Assembly (NCBI GenBank): GCA_022730295.1
Contig: DZCM01000016.1
Location: forward strand, 1 to 34,815
Length of the DNA: 34,815 nt
Direction of reading: 5' to 3'
From: Rhodanobacter sp.
GTDB lineage: Bacteria > Pseudomonadota > Gammaproteobacteria > Xanthomonadales > Rhodanobacteraceae
Every line of letters starts with the position of its first letter. The first letter of the stretch is position 1. Shown one piece after another: positions 8,779 to 17,056 of this stretch. The translations under genes and the position numbers were made by a program. The notes beneath the pieces are model-generated. The model made no database searches. It had not been told where the DNA came from and worked only from the letters and a program-made list of their open reading frames with translations.

Positions 8779-9066
8779 CTAGCGCAGCGTCGATGGCTGG
8801 ACCCAGCCACCGGGCGGGGTGACTTCCAGCGTCACCGTTGTGACCCCGGGCAAGGCGCGCAGCGCGTCGGCCAGATCGCCAAGGCTGCCGCGCATTGCCA
8901 ACGCCGCGCCGAGGCACACCAGCATGTGCGTGCGCAGGCCCGCGGCCCAGGTATGGCGCTCGCGCTCGAAGCCGATCACGCCGCCGAGCGCGGCGGCCAG
9001 CAGCAGGCGAAGGGCGCTGCGGGCGTGCTCAACATGGCGGTCAGGGTAGCGTGCGGCGGCGTGCAC
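8779..9066 (-). pseudogene. Probable internally deleted MgtC/SapB-family remnant
   Basis: The 95-residue frame begins with wording typical of MgtC/SapB membrane proteins: LRLLLAAALGGVIGFERE, then AGLRTHMLVCLGAALAM (residues about 20-58). It then jumps straight to a stretch that looks like the C-terminal ACT-like tail (DALRALPGVTTVTLEV). The family is normally about 150-230 residues with four or more membrane helices; here only about two remain, so a central in-frame piece appears lost. The only plausible start is a GTG at 9066 inside an inverted repeat, without a ribosome site. I read it as a decayed gene, but a real short protein cannot be excluded. Confidence 0.6.
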
Positions 9067-9098
9067 GGCGTGGTGGAGGTCTATCGGTCACGCCGTGC
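9063..9098. repeat. 10-base inverted repeat between mgtC remnant and ELM1 gene
   Basis: GCACGGCGTG (9063-9072) is perfectly complementary to CACGCCGTGC (9089-9098) with a 16-base loop. It sits in the divergent spacer, overlaps the GTG start of the mgtC-like frame, and lies just before a CATAAT that could be a -10 box for the ELM1-family gene. It may be an operator or the scar of a deletion. Confidence 0.5.
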
Positions 9099-9129
9099 TC
9101 CCGCATAATCACCACATCCCTTCCGCAGC

Positions 9130-10098
9130 GTGCAGCGCGTGTCCCATTCCCTCCACAACGCGTGGGTCATCAGCGATGGCGCCGCTGGCAACGAGCGTCA
9201 GGCGCTGGCGCTGGCATCCGCCATGCAGGTTCCTGCACGGGTATTGAGGCTGCCGCTGCGCGCGCCGTGGTCGTGGTTCGCGCCGCGCATGCTGCCGGGC
9301 GGGCGGCTGGCACTGGCCGCGCGCGAGCGGGCGTCATTCGTGTCGCCGTGGCCCGATCTTGCGATCGGTTGCGGACGTGGCGCGGCTTTGTTGACGCGCT
9401 TGCTGGGCACGCTGTCCGATGGCGCGTGTTTCACCGTGCAGGTACTCGACCCGCGCATCGATCCGCGCCACTGGGATGCCGTGGTCGCGCCCAAACACGA
9501 CCTGCTGCAAGGCGCGAATGTGCTGTCACCACTCGGTTCGCTCAATCCCGTCGACGATGACTGGCTGGCTTCCGGGCGCGAGGCGTTCCCGGAATTCGCC
9601 AACTTGCCGCGTCCGCGCGTGGCGCTGCTGATCGGCGGGCCGCGGCGTGGAATCGAGTTCGACGCGGGGTTGTTGCAGCGATTGATCGCGAGCGTGCGCA
9701 CGAGTGCAGCGGGTGGCAGCGTGCTTGCTACGGTGTCGCGACGCACCCCGCCAGAGTTTGCTGCGAACCTGCGCGCGGCGCTGGCGAACTTTCCGGGCAC
9801 GTTCTGGGCTGGCAACGGTGCCAATCCCTATCCGGGCTTGCTCGGTTGGGCTGATCGCATCGTGGTGACGCCGGATTCGGTGAACATGCTTTCGGAAGCC
9901 TGCGCCACCGGCGTGCCGGTGCACACCGTCGTCGCCGCAGCGTTGCCGGACAAACTCGCACGCTTTCACGCCAGCCTGCGCAAGCGTGGCCTGCTTGCGG
10001 ACCCGGGCGAAACACGCGGCGACGTGCCGCCGCTGCGCGAAAGCGCGGCGATCGCGGCGCAATTGCTGATGCGCATCACTGCGCGCACGCCGGCCTAA
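9130..10098 (+). CDS. ELM1-family protein (PF06258-like)
   Basis: This 322-residue protein resembles the 'mitochondrial fission ELM1' family found in plants, Alphaproteobacteria and Xanthomonadales. The opening [14 protein letters not shown] and the later [19 protein letters not shown] and GVPVHT segments are the family signatures. The fold is believed to be GT-B-like, and bacterial members often sit with LPS genes, as here, so a glycosyltransferase-like role in envelope assembly is an inference. The start is GTG, either at 9130 or at 9139; neither has a clear ribosome site. Its stop overlaps the stop of the convergent cca gene by 4 bases. Confidence 0.85.
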   Translation: MQRVSHSLHNAWVISDGAAGNERQALALASAMQVPARVLRLPLRAPWSWFAPRMLPGGRLALAARERASFVSPWPDLAIGCGRGAALLTRLLGTLSDGACFTVQVLDPRIDPRHWDAVVAPKHDLLQGANVLSPLGSLNPVDDDWLASGREAFPEFANLPRPRVALLIGGPRRGIEFDAGLLQRLIASVRTSAAGGSVLATVSRRTPPEFAANLRAALANFPGTFWAGNGANPYPGLLGWADRIVVTPDSVNMLSEACATGVPVHTVVAAALPDKLARFHASLRKRGLLADPGETRGDVPPLRESAAIAAQLLMRITARTPA

Positions 10099-11342
10099 CG
10101 TGCGGGGTGGTCGCGCGGCAACGCTGCAATCGCGGCGACGCGCGCGCGGCGCATGGCTTCGCCGATGGCTTCACCGCGCAGGCCTTGTTCGATAAAGGCC
10201 TGCGCCGTGACGGCGCGTGCGGCGTCGCGCGCAGCGCGCAGGAAATCCGCTTGCGGATAGGCGTCTTCGGCATGGCCGAGGCGACCGCGCTTGTCGGCGG
10301 TGCAGGCGACGAGGAATGGCCCCAACCGTTCCGGGCGCCGGAACACGTCGAAGGCTTCCAGCAGCGACAACACCGTGACCGGCTTCAGTTCCAGCGCGCG
10401 ATGCGCGTCGAGATGATGCCGGCAAGTCAACGCGGCGATTTGCGCGTGCTCGGCAGGCACCTTCAGGCGCTCGCACAGCGCGGCCAGCGGGGCGAGGCCG
10501 CGGTGTTCGTGGGCGATGTGGCGCGGCAGCTCGCTGGCGGGTGTAAGGGATTTGCCGAGGTCGTGCGTGAGCGCGCAGAAGCCGGCAAGATCATCGCCCG
10601 GCGCCAGCTGCGCGGCCTGGTCCAAAACGAGTTCCAGATGTAGGCCGCAGTCCACCTCGGGATGGTGCTGCGGGCTTTGCGGCACGCCGTACAGCGCATC
10701 GATTTCGGGAAACACGATCGCCAGCGCGCCGCATTCGTGCAAGCTGCGCACGAATGCGGAGGGCGCCGGCTCGGCCAGCGCCTTGCGCGTTTCCGCCCAC
10801 ACGCGCTCGGGCACGAGGTGCGCGACTTCACCAGCGGCGACCATGCCGCGCATCAGCGCCATGGTCTCGCCGGCGATCGTGAAGCCGAGCGGCGCATAGC
10901 GCGCGAAGAAACGCGCGACCCGCAGTACCCGCACCGGGTCTTCGGCAAACGCGGGTGACACGTGGCGCAGCAAGCGCGCTTGCAGGTCGCGTTCGCCGCC
11001 GTAAGGGTCGATCAATTCGCCCGACGCGTCGCGCGCCATCGCGTTGATGGTGAGGTCGCGGCGCACCAGATCATCTTCGAGCGTCACGTCGGGTGCGGCG
11101 TGGAAAGTGAAGCCGTGGTAGCCGGGGCCAGTCTTGCGTTCGGTACGCGCCAGCGCATATTCCTCACCACTGTCCGGATGCAGGAACACCGGGAAGTCCT
11201 TGCCGACCGGTTGGTAGCCGAGCGCCAGCAGGTCGTCCGGTGTTGCGCCCACCACCACGTAATCGCGGTCGCCGTGCGCACGCCCCAGTAGCTCGTCGCG
11301 CACCGCGCCGCCGACCAGGTAGACGCGGTGGCCGGCGGGCAT
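10095..11342 (-). CDS. cca: CCA tRNA nucleotidyltransferase (multifunctional)
   Basis: This enzyme adds or repairs the 3'-CCA of tRNAs. The 415-residue length matches E. coli Cca (412). The nucleotidyltransferase head has [10 protein letters not shown] near the N-terminus and the metal-binding pair in GDRDYVVVG (about residues 24-26). The neck motif with [10 protein letters not shown] near residue 95 and the [12 protein letters not shown] segment follow. The C-terminal half contains an HD domain (THDLGK), giving the phosphohydrolase activity of the gammaproteobacterial type. The gene starts 3 bases after the stop of the NDUFA9-like gene and is the last gene of the slt operon. Confidence 0.95.
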   Translation of the reverse strand: MPAGHRVYLVGGAVRDELLGRAHGDRDYVVVGATPDDLLALGYQPVGKDFPVFLHPDSGEEYALARTERKTGPGYHGFTFHAAPDVTLEDDLVRRDLTINAMARDASGELIDPYGGERDLQARLLRHVSPAFAEDPVRVLRVARFFARYAPLGFTIAGETMALMRGMVAAGEVAHLVPERVWAETRKALAEPAPSAFVRSLHECGALAIVFPEIDALYGVPQSPQHHPEVDCGLHLELVLDQAAQLAPGDDLAGFCALTHDLGKSLTPASELPRHIAHEHRGLAPLAALCERLKVPAEHAQIAALTCRHHLDAHRALELKPVTVLSLLEAFDVFRRPERLGPFLVACTADKRGRLGHAEDAYPQADFLRAARDAARAVTAQAFIEQGLRGEAIGEAMRRARVAAIAALPRDHPAR

Positions 11343-11345
11343 GCG

Positions 11346-12284
11346 TCAGCGGCCTTGCGTCGTGCGGGCGCGATCCAGCTGACGCGCGCGCGAATAGTGG
11401 CCGAGCAAATCCGGCAACATGGCCCGGAAGCGGCGCGCGGTGATGCCGAGACGTGCAAGACCTTCCTGATCGCCCACCGAATCGAGCGAAAGCGAGTTGA
11501 AGTTGTCTCGCGAAAAGGGTTTCCCCGGAACCAGTTCGGCCAGCAATGCCTGCGCGTGGCCGAGTACCGAGGGCAGCGGCAGCACCACGCGCTTGAGGCC
11601 CGCGCTGTCGCGGATCGCGCGCACGATCTCGACCAGCTCCAGGGTGTCCGGACCGTACAGTTCGAACACCTTGCCGATGCTGCTGCGGTCGGCGAGGCAA
11701 CGTGCGATGGCGTTGGCGACATCGCCCACCCACACCGGCGCGAACTTCGCGTGCGGCTGCGCCAGCGGCAGTACCGGCGTCATCTTCAGCAGCTTCAGGA
11801 ACCGGAACACCAGCCCGTCGCCCGCGCCGTACACCACGCTCGGCCGGTAGATCGTCCAGTCGAGTCCGGAATTTCGCACCTGTGCGTCGGCTTCGCCGCG
11901 GGTCTTCAGGTACTTCGACGCACGCTCGCCCGCGTTCAGCGAGCTCATCTGGTGGAAGCGGCGGATACCCACTTGCCGGCACGCCGCGATGGCGGTGGCA
12001 GTGAGGTCCACGTGCGCGTGGGTGAAAGAGGCGCCGCCGGTTTCGTTGAGGATGCCGACCAGGTTGATGACCGCATCGTGGCCCGCGAGGTGCTTTTCCA
12101 GCGCGGCGCGAGCGTACACATCCGCGTTGACCGTGCGCACGTTCGGCAGCACGTTGATGCTGCGGTCCATCTCGCGGTTGCGGCTGAGCACCGTGACCTT
12201 GCAACCGCCGGGTGCCAGCGTCGCCAGCAGATGGCTGCCGATGAAACCGGTACCGCCGAGGATTGCGAGTCGTTGGGTATTCAT
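11346..12284 (-). CDS. NAD(P)-binding SDR, complex I NDUFA9-like
   Basis: This 312-residue extended/atypical short-chain dehydrogenase-like protein carries the dinucleotide-binding motif GGTGFIG at residues 10-16. Characteristic phrases are VINLVGIL near 80, MSSLNAGERASKYLKTR near 120 (Ser and Y-x-x-x-K-like elements) and WTIYRPSVVYG. They match the NDUFA9-like group that in mitochondria is an accessory complex I subunit; the bacterial role is not settled. Its ATG overlaps the slt stop codon (ATGA), and cca follows after 3 bases. The longer in-frame start upstream would lie inside slt and was rejected. Confidence 0.87.
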   Translation of the reverse strand: MNTQRLAILGGTGFIGSHLLATLAPGGCKVTVLSRNREMDRSINVLPNVRTVNADVYARAALEKHLAGHDAVINLVGILNETGGASFTHAHVDLTATAIAACRQVGIRRFHQMSSLNAGERASKYLKTRGEADAQVRNSGLDWTIYRPSVVYGAGDGLVFRFLKLLKMTPVLPLAQPHAKFAPVWVGDVANAIARCLADRSSIGKVFELYGPDTLELVEIVRAIRDSAGLKRVVLPLPSVLGHAQALLAELVPGKPFSRDNFNSLSLDSVGDQEGLARLGITARRFRAMLPDLLGHYSRARQLDRARTTQGR

Positions 12285-14356
12285 CGTTTGGCACTTCCTG
12301 CGGGGGCTGGTGCCGTCGTGGCCGGTGCGCTCGCGGTGGCGGCCGGAGCGGGAGGCGGTGTCCGGCACACGACCTGCTTGCGCGGCGGATCCGCGGCAGG
12401 ATCATACGGCGTTCCGATTGCCGGCAGGCGTGAGGTCAGCGCCACCGGCCGGCCGTGCAGGCGCCAGCTGTAGAGCGTGGCGAACGACAGCACGCGGGTC
12501 ACGTAGTCGCGCGTCTCCTTGAACGGGATCGTCAGGATGAAGGTTTCCGGATCGAGGTTGCCGCGCGCATCCAACCAGCGCTCGGCATTGCCGGGACCGG
12601 CGTTGTACGCCGCGGACGTCAGCCACGGGCTGCCGTCGAAGCGCAGTGCGAGCTGGGCGAGGTATTGCGTGCCGAGCGGAATGTTGATGGCGGGGTCGTA
12701 CAGACTGGCGGCGCCGGCGTAAGGCAGGCCGCTGCGCCGAGCGACCAGCTTGGCCGTGCCGGGCAGCAGTTGCATCAAGCCGCGCGCATTCGCGCCCGAG
12801 CGCGCATCGGGCTGCCACGCGGTTTCGGCGCGGATGATCGCGAAGGCCCAGGCTGGATTGATGCCGGCTGTGCGCGCCGAATTCACCACGAGGGTTTGGT
12901 CCGCCAATGGAAAGCGCAACGCGTAGTAGTGCAGGTCGCCCGACTTGCCGAAGGCGAATACCGCGCGGTCGACCCAGCCGCGGCGCGAAGCCAGCGCGAC
13001 GGCCTGGCTTTGTTGCGCGGGCGTGAGATCGGCGAAGGCGCGATCCCACTCGCGGCGCGCCTGCGGCAGCAGGTCCAGCGCGAAGAACTCGAAGGCGCGG
13101 GCGAGTCCCGGCACGCCATCGAGCTGCGAGTCCATCACGGCATTCGGAGCAACCGTCGCCGGACAGATCGAATAAGGCAGCTTGACGCGGTCGGCAGCAA
13201 GGAAGCCGTAGAAGGTTGCCTGCTGCGCGAGCGCCGTGAACCCATCCAGCGCAGTGGCCGAGTTGCCGAGTTTTTGCGCGACGCGCGCTTGCCAGTAGCG
13301 CCACTCGTCGTGCTGCATCTCCTGCGGCGTCAACGCAGTGATCGCCGCCTGCGCGGCCTTCCAGTTGCCGCTGGCGACCGCGGCGCGCACGCGCCATTCA
13401 CGGGTCGCATCGGTCTGGGCTGCGGCTGGAAGTTGTGCGAGCCGCTGCACGGCGTTCGGGCCACCGTCGACCGCGTTGTAGGTTGCCAGCACCGCTTCCA
13501 TTTGTCCGCGTTGCTCGCGGTCGAACGCGAAATGCCTGGAGAGCTGCCGCCACGTCGCGATGGCTGGCTGGCTGTCGCGCCGTGCCTGGCGTTGCAGGGC
13601 GCGCAAGACGGCTTCGCGATTGTGCGGCGTGTCGGCGAACGCGGGCGCGTCCTTCAGGAGTCTGGCCGGATCGCGCAGGGCGTCGCTGATGCGCTTGGCG
13701 GCAGCGGCATCGGAGGCTGGCAGCCATGCGGATGCAGCGTCGATGGCGCCGGTGTTGCCTGCGTCGGCAGCGTGCTCGATGCGTTCCCATACGCGCGCCG
13801 GCGTCAACAAGCCCTGCGTGAACGCCGCATGCAATACGGGGGTACAGGCCGTGGGCAGGCGGGTCTGCTGCCACAGGTCCGCGAGGTCGCGCGTGAATTC
13901 GAGACGCTGGCCCTGTGCGAGCTGCGCCTGCAGCGCAGCGCATTCGAGCGCGTCGCCGAGGCCCGGCTGGTAGAAGTGCCGGAAGCCTGTCCAGTCCTTT
14001 TGCTGCGCAAGCCATGTCAGTTCCGCCTTGCGCAGTTGCTGCGCCGGAATCGTCCCGGCGTAACGTGCAAGGTAGGCATCGACCTGCGTGGCCGTGGCAG
14101 TCTGGATGTCGTGCTGCAGCGCGGCCGCTTCGAGGTAGGGATAAAGCGGGTAGCCTTCGAGGCCCTTCGCGAACGGCTGCCAGGCCTTGCCGGCCTGCGC
14201 CGCCGTGTAGGCTGTGCGGAAGGCGTCGCGCTGCTGCTGCAAGGTTGGCGCGACGGCGGCGGCTTGCGCAGCCGTGCCCGTCACGAATGCCAACACGGCC
14301 AAAATCGCGACGCTGCGTATGCGCCGACGGCGTTGCGCCGGAAATCGGATGTCCAT
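12281..14356 (-). CDS. slt: Soluble lytic murein transglycosylase
   Basis: This periplasmic enzyme cleaves peptidoglycan between MurNAc and GlcNAc to give 1,6-anhydro products. The 691-residue protein starts with an Arg-rich n-region and a hydrophobic signal peptide ending near AQAAA (about residue 33). A long alpha-helical superhelix (about 40-470) precedes the catalytic C-domain. The catalytic Glu is E511 in IIRAETAW, followed by GANARGLMQLLPGTA and the AYNAGPGN motif. The usual ES/ET dipeptide is ET here. The C-terminus has a low-complexity Ala/Pro tail that most homologues lack. It opens the slt - NDUFA9-like - cca operon. Confidence 0.92.
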   Translation of the reverse strand: MDIRFPAQRRRRIRSVAILAVLAFVTGTAAQAAAVAPTLQQQRDAFRTAYTAAQAGKAWQPFAKGLEGYPLYPYLEAAALQHDIQTATATQVDAYLARYAGTIPAQQLRKAELTWLAQQKDWTGFRHFYQPGLGDALECAALQAQLAQGQRLEFTRDLADLWQQTRLPTACTPVLHAAFTQGLLTPARVWERIEHAADAGNTGAIDAASAWLPASDAAAAKRISDALRDPARLLKDAPAFADTPHNREAVLRALQRQARRDSQPAIATWRQLSRHFAFDREQRGQMEAVLATYNAVDGGPNAVQRLAQLPAAAQTDATREWRVRAAVASGNWKAAQAAITALTPQEMQHDEWRYWQARVAQKLGNSATALDGFTALAQQATFYGFLAADRVKLPYSICPATVAPNAVMDSQLDGVPGLARAFEFFALDLLPQARREWDRAFADLTPAQQSQAVALASRRGWVDRAVFAFGKSGDLHYYALRFPLADQTLVVNSARTAGINPAWAFAIIRAETAWQPDARSGANARGLMQLLPGTAKLVARRSGLPYAGAASLYDPAINIPLGTQYLAQLALRFDGSPWLTSAAYNAGPGNAERWLDARGNLDPETFILTIPFKETRDYVTRVLSFATLYSWRLHGRPVALTSRLPAIGTPYDPAADPPRKQVVCRTPPPAPAATASAPATTAPAPAGSAKR

Positions 14357-14363
14357 GCGTACG

Positions 14364-14369
14364 ATTCTA
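14364..14369 (-). promoter_or_regulatory. Possible -10 box (TAGAAT) of slt
   Basis: Read on the minus strand, TAGAAT ends 7 bases before the slt ATG at 14356. This implies a start of transcription at or next to the start codon. No Shine-Dalgarno sequence is present, and the -35 region is weak. Confidence 0.4.
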
Positions 14370-14419
14370 GAGGATGCGGCCCGCGCGGTCGCTGCACCTG
14401 CGTGGGCATCCCGTGCTCA

Positions 14420-14444
14420 AACAAAAGGCCGCTGTGCGCGGCCT
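14420..14444 (-). terminator. Intrinsic terminator of the repeat-protein gene
   Basis: On the minus strand a perfect 7-base GC stem (AGGCCGC / GCGGCCT, loop GCACA) is followed by TTTTGTTTG. It lies 22 bases past the stop codon of the secreted repeat protein gene and separates it from slt. Confidence 0.75.
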
Positions 14445-14466
14445 CTTGTCCGATCCCCTTTTTTAC

Positions 14467-15114
14467 TCAACCCCCGCGCCGGTGCTGATGGTCGTGCTTT
14501 TGCCGGTAGATGCGGCGGCTGTCGCGATTGTCGGCGTGCCGGATCCGGCCCTGCTCGTACTTGCCCACGCGACCGTTGCGCGCGGCGTTGGCTTCCTCGC
14601 GGTCGCCGTGCGCCTGGCGCCCTTCCATGCGGCTGGTCTCGTGGTTGGTCAACGAGCCATTGCTGACGCCGTTGTGGATGCGCTGCTGCTGGTTGACGTT
14701 GCGTTGCACGTCGGCTTGCATGCGTTGCGCACTCCTCGAATTCGGGTTGCCGGTTTGGGTGTCGTGCTTCTGGTTGTAGACCGCCTTGCTCTCGGCGTTT
14801 TGCTCTTTCTGGATGTGGGCGCGCTCGGATGCGCTCAGCGAACCGTTGCGCATGGCGCGTTGCTCGGTCTTGTCGATCTTCTGCTGGCCGCGCTCTAGTT
14901 TTCCGGCCTCGCGGGTGTTCAATTGGCCCGACTTCAAGCCGTTGTCGATGCGGGTTTGCTGGTTGACGTTGCGTTGGGTTTCGCTGGCGGCGTTGTGCGG
15001 ATGCTTGGCCACCGTGGTGGGCGTGGACGTGGCGGGCGCGGTTTGCGCCCCGGCACCGGTGGCAAGACCGAGGCCGATGGTGACAGCTGCTGCCAAGATG
15101 AGCGTGCGTGACAT
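14467..15114 (-). CDS. Secreted protein with two 73-residue repeats, function unknown
   Basis: I do not know the function. The 215-residue product starts with a clear signal peptide (residues 1-23, ending GAGA). After a Thr/Ala linker there are two gap-free repeats, residues 46-118 and 136-208, identical at about 31 of 73 positions. Both begin QRNVNQQ and end QKHD. Each is very hydrophilic, rich in Gln, Asn, Arg and Glu, and looks like two helical hairpins with NG turns (NG..SG.L...E, then RNG....E). There are no cysteines. The ATG at 15114 was chosen for its AGGA ribosome site and signal peptide. An intrinsic terminator follows, so the gene is probably monocistronic and periplasmic. Confidence 0.82.
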   Translation of the reverse strand: MSRTLILAAAVTIGLGLATGAGAQTAPATSTPTTVAKHPHNAASETQRNVNQQTRIDNGLKSGQLNTREAGKLERGQQKIDKTEQRAMRNGSLSASERAHIQKEQNAESKAVYNQKHDTQTGNPNSRSAQRMQADVQRNVNQQQRIHNGVSNGSLTNHETSRMEGRQAHGDREEANAARNGRVGKYEQGRIRHADNRDSRRIYRQKHDHQHRRGG

Positions 15115-15441
15115 GCTGGAATCCTCTGCGTGGGTGTGGGTGCGGCCCGCAGGGAAAGGAACGTGATGGCTCGCCGGTGGTTGACGCACGGCCGCCGATG
15201 TTCAGCTTCGCGACAGTCACGCGACGGGGAGAGCCTTTGAAGAACCGTCGCGACCAAATCGGCAGGATTGCCGATTTGAACGCCCCCGGATCAGGTCCGG
15301 GGCAGGCTGCGGCGGCCCGAAGGGCGAGCCACATGGATGTGGCGAGTCAGCGCGGCCAGCGGAGCGTACACGTCAGTACGTGAGCATGGCGAGCACCGCC
15401 GGCACGCAAGCTGCTGAGCGCAGCAGGTTATTCAATGGCTC
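15115..15441. other. 327-base gene-free region rich in hairpins
   Basis: I find no coding sequence here. The part near 15115 carries the leader and ribosome site of the repeat-protein gene. The rest contains a run of hairpins: a perfect 9-base stem AAATCGGCA / TGCCGATTT (15256-15277, 4-base loop), CCCCGGA / TCCGGGG (15284-15302), CCACAT / ATGTGG around 15329-15342, CACGT / ACGTG (15369-15382) and CTGCTG / CAGCAG (15411-15426). The first hairpin could end transcription of the upstream phosphoesterase gene. The rest looks like a structured intergenic repeat or an RNA; it matches nothing I can name with confidence. Confidence 0.6.
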
Positions 15442-16233
15442 TCAAGCGGCGACTTTCCACGCCGCCACCGGCACGTGGATCTCAGCCGCCAGCGGCAGGT
15501 GGTCGGAGAACGCTGCGGGCAGGGTCCACATGCGCTCGACGGTGATTTGCGACGTCACCAGGATATGGTCGATCGCGCGCTGCGGGCGCCAGCTCGGGAA
15601 GGTCGCCTGTGGATCGTCCGGTGGCGCCAGCGCAGTGTGCGCGAACAGGCCGCGCAATTCACGGCTGTCCGGCGGGCAATTGAAGTCACCCATGAGGATC
15701 GCATTCGGGCGGTCCTGCAACAGCTCCGCGATGAACCCAAGTTGGCGTGCGCGCGATTGCGTGCCCAGCGACAAATGGGCTACGGCAACCGTCAGCGCTT
15801 CCTGACCGTGCCCGTAGGTGGCCAGCAGCACCCCGCGACCGCGTACCCGGCCGGGCAGTGGGTAATCCAGCACATGGGTCGGTGCGGTGCGGCTGAGCAG
15901 GCCGTTCGCGGTGTGCGCGACGTTGGACAACTTGCGGTTGGGCTGGTGGCTCCAGTACGGCAAACCGGATGCTTCGGCGAGGTAACGGGTCTGGTTGAGG
16001 AAGCCCGAACGGATGCTGCCCGCGTCGGCCTCCTGCAGCCCGATCACATCAAAATCCGCGATCGTATGGGCCAGCTTGTCGAGGTTGCTGAGCTTGTATT
16101 TGCCCGGCAGCAAAGTCCCCCAGCTGCGGGTGACGTACTCGTGATAGCGGCTGATGCTCGCACCCGCGAGGATGTTGCAACTGAGCACGCGCAAGGTGCT
16201 GCCCGCGTACGTGGTTGCGGATTGTGGATTCAT
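15442..16233 (-). CDS. Endonuclease/exonuclease/phosphatase (EEP) family protein
   Basis: This 263-residue metal-dependent phosphoesterase has the DNase I-like fold. The metal and catalytic motifs are in order: SCNIL near the N-terminus, the Glu in IGLQEAD, the His in AVAHLSLG, GDFNCP, IDHILV and the final SDHLPL. It has no signal peptide, so it is probably cytosolic. The family covers DNA repair nucleases, sphingomyelinases and phosphoinositide phosphatases, and the substrate cannot be assigned. The hydrophobic wording between motifs is closest to the small stand-alone bacterial group. It is separated from the dsb operon by 111 bases. Confidence 0.85.
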   Translation of the reverse strand: MNPQSATTYAGSTLRVLSCNILAGASISRYHEYVTRSWGTLLPGKYKLSNLDKLAHTIADFDVIGLQEADAGSIRSGFLNQTRYLAEASGLPYWSHQPNRKLSNVAHTANGLLSRTAPTHVLDYPLPGRVRGRGVLLATYGHGQEALTVAVAHLSLGTQSRARQLGFIAELLQDRPNAILMGDFNCPPDSRELRGLFAHTALAPPDDPQATFPSWRPQRAIDHILVTSQITVERMWTLPAAFSDHLPLAAEIHVPVAAWKVAA

Positions 16234-16344
16234 GGCATGTCTAGCCTAGCACCACGGCCCGGGGAGGGGCGCATGCCGGAAGGCCTGCCTGGGGGTGCTC
16301 ATCGCGTAGTGGGTGCTGGGTCGCAGTTTCGCGATGCGCGGATC

Positions 16345-17055
16345 TCAGCGGTTCTTGCGCGCATGCTCGACCATCCACAGTCCGATCTTCTGCAACTCGG
16401 TGAAATCGTCGAAGTCACCACTGCGCATCTGTGCGACGAACGGCGCGTCCTGCTTGTCGCTGGCGAGGCGGCCGACGACCAGGCTGGGCGTGCTGTCGAT
16501 GCCCCATCCTGCCTCGGTGTGCTGGTCGGTTGCCATGTCGCGCATCGTGGTGGCGTTGGTGGCGGTGGCGAGGAACTTCTGCGGGTCGACACCTTGGCGC
16601 GCGTACCAGGCGGCCATGTCCTGCAGCGAATTCAGGGGATAGTGCTCGCGCTTGGCCTTGAACAAGGCGTCGTGCGTCCGCGCCAACACACCCAACTGGC
16701 GCGCGGCGTAAAACGCCTGGCCGGCCGCCATCCAGTCCTGGTTGAAGACGATCGGCATATAGCGCACCTGCACGTCCGTCGGCAGCTTGCTGCGCAGCGT
16801 ATCCATGTATGGCGCGAAGTCGGCGCAGTGCGGGCACGCGTAGGAGAACACCTCGATCAGCACCACTGGTCCGGTCGGCGCAGGTTGCCCGGCCGGCTGC
16901 GGCAGCACCACATACTGATTGCCGGCGGTGAATGGGGATGAGGTCACCGCGCCGCCACCCGCAGCTTTGCCGGCGCCGTGGCCCGAACAGGCCGTGGCCA
17001 ACAGCAAGCCGAAGGCCAGCAATACGAACCGGATCAAGCAGGCAGGGCGGCGCAT
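16345..17055 (-). CDS. DsbA-like thiol:disulfide oxidoreductase, probable lipoprotein
   Basis: This 236-residue thioredoxin-fold protein has the active site CPHC at residues 74-77, as in E. coli DsbA, and a cis-Pro loop (DSTPSLVV). The N-terminus has a lipobox-like end (LLATAC, Cys23) followed by a Gly/Ala-rich linker, so it is probably tethered to a periplasmic membrane face; the lipobox is not perfect. It would oxidise cysteines in exported proteins. Its ATG follows the stop of the upstream dsbA by one base, so they form a tandem pair in one operon with cytochrome c4. The pair probably arose by duplication. Confidence 0.85.
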   Translation of the reverse strand: MRRPACLIRFVLLAFGLLLATACSGHGAGKAAGGGAVTSSPFTAGNQYVVLPQPAGQPAPTGPVVLIEVFSYACPHCADFAPYMDTLRSKLPTDVQVRYMPIVFNQDWMAAGQAFYAARQLGVLARTHDALFKAKREHYPLNSLQDMAAWYARQGVDPQKFLATATNATTMRDMATDQHTEAGWGIDSTPSLVVGRLASDKQDAPFVAQMRSGDFDDFTELQKIGLWMVEHARKNR

Positions 17056-17056
17056 G

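Noticed and set aside
12455-14488. Long open frame on the plus strand opposite slt
   Set aside because: It is a reverse-strand shadow of a clear transglycosylase gene; the product has no family wording and no ribosome site.
15475-16941. 488-codon open frame on the plus strand
   Set aside because: It crosses the phosphoesterase gene, a spacer and part of a dsbA-like gene on the other strand, so it cannot be real alongside them.
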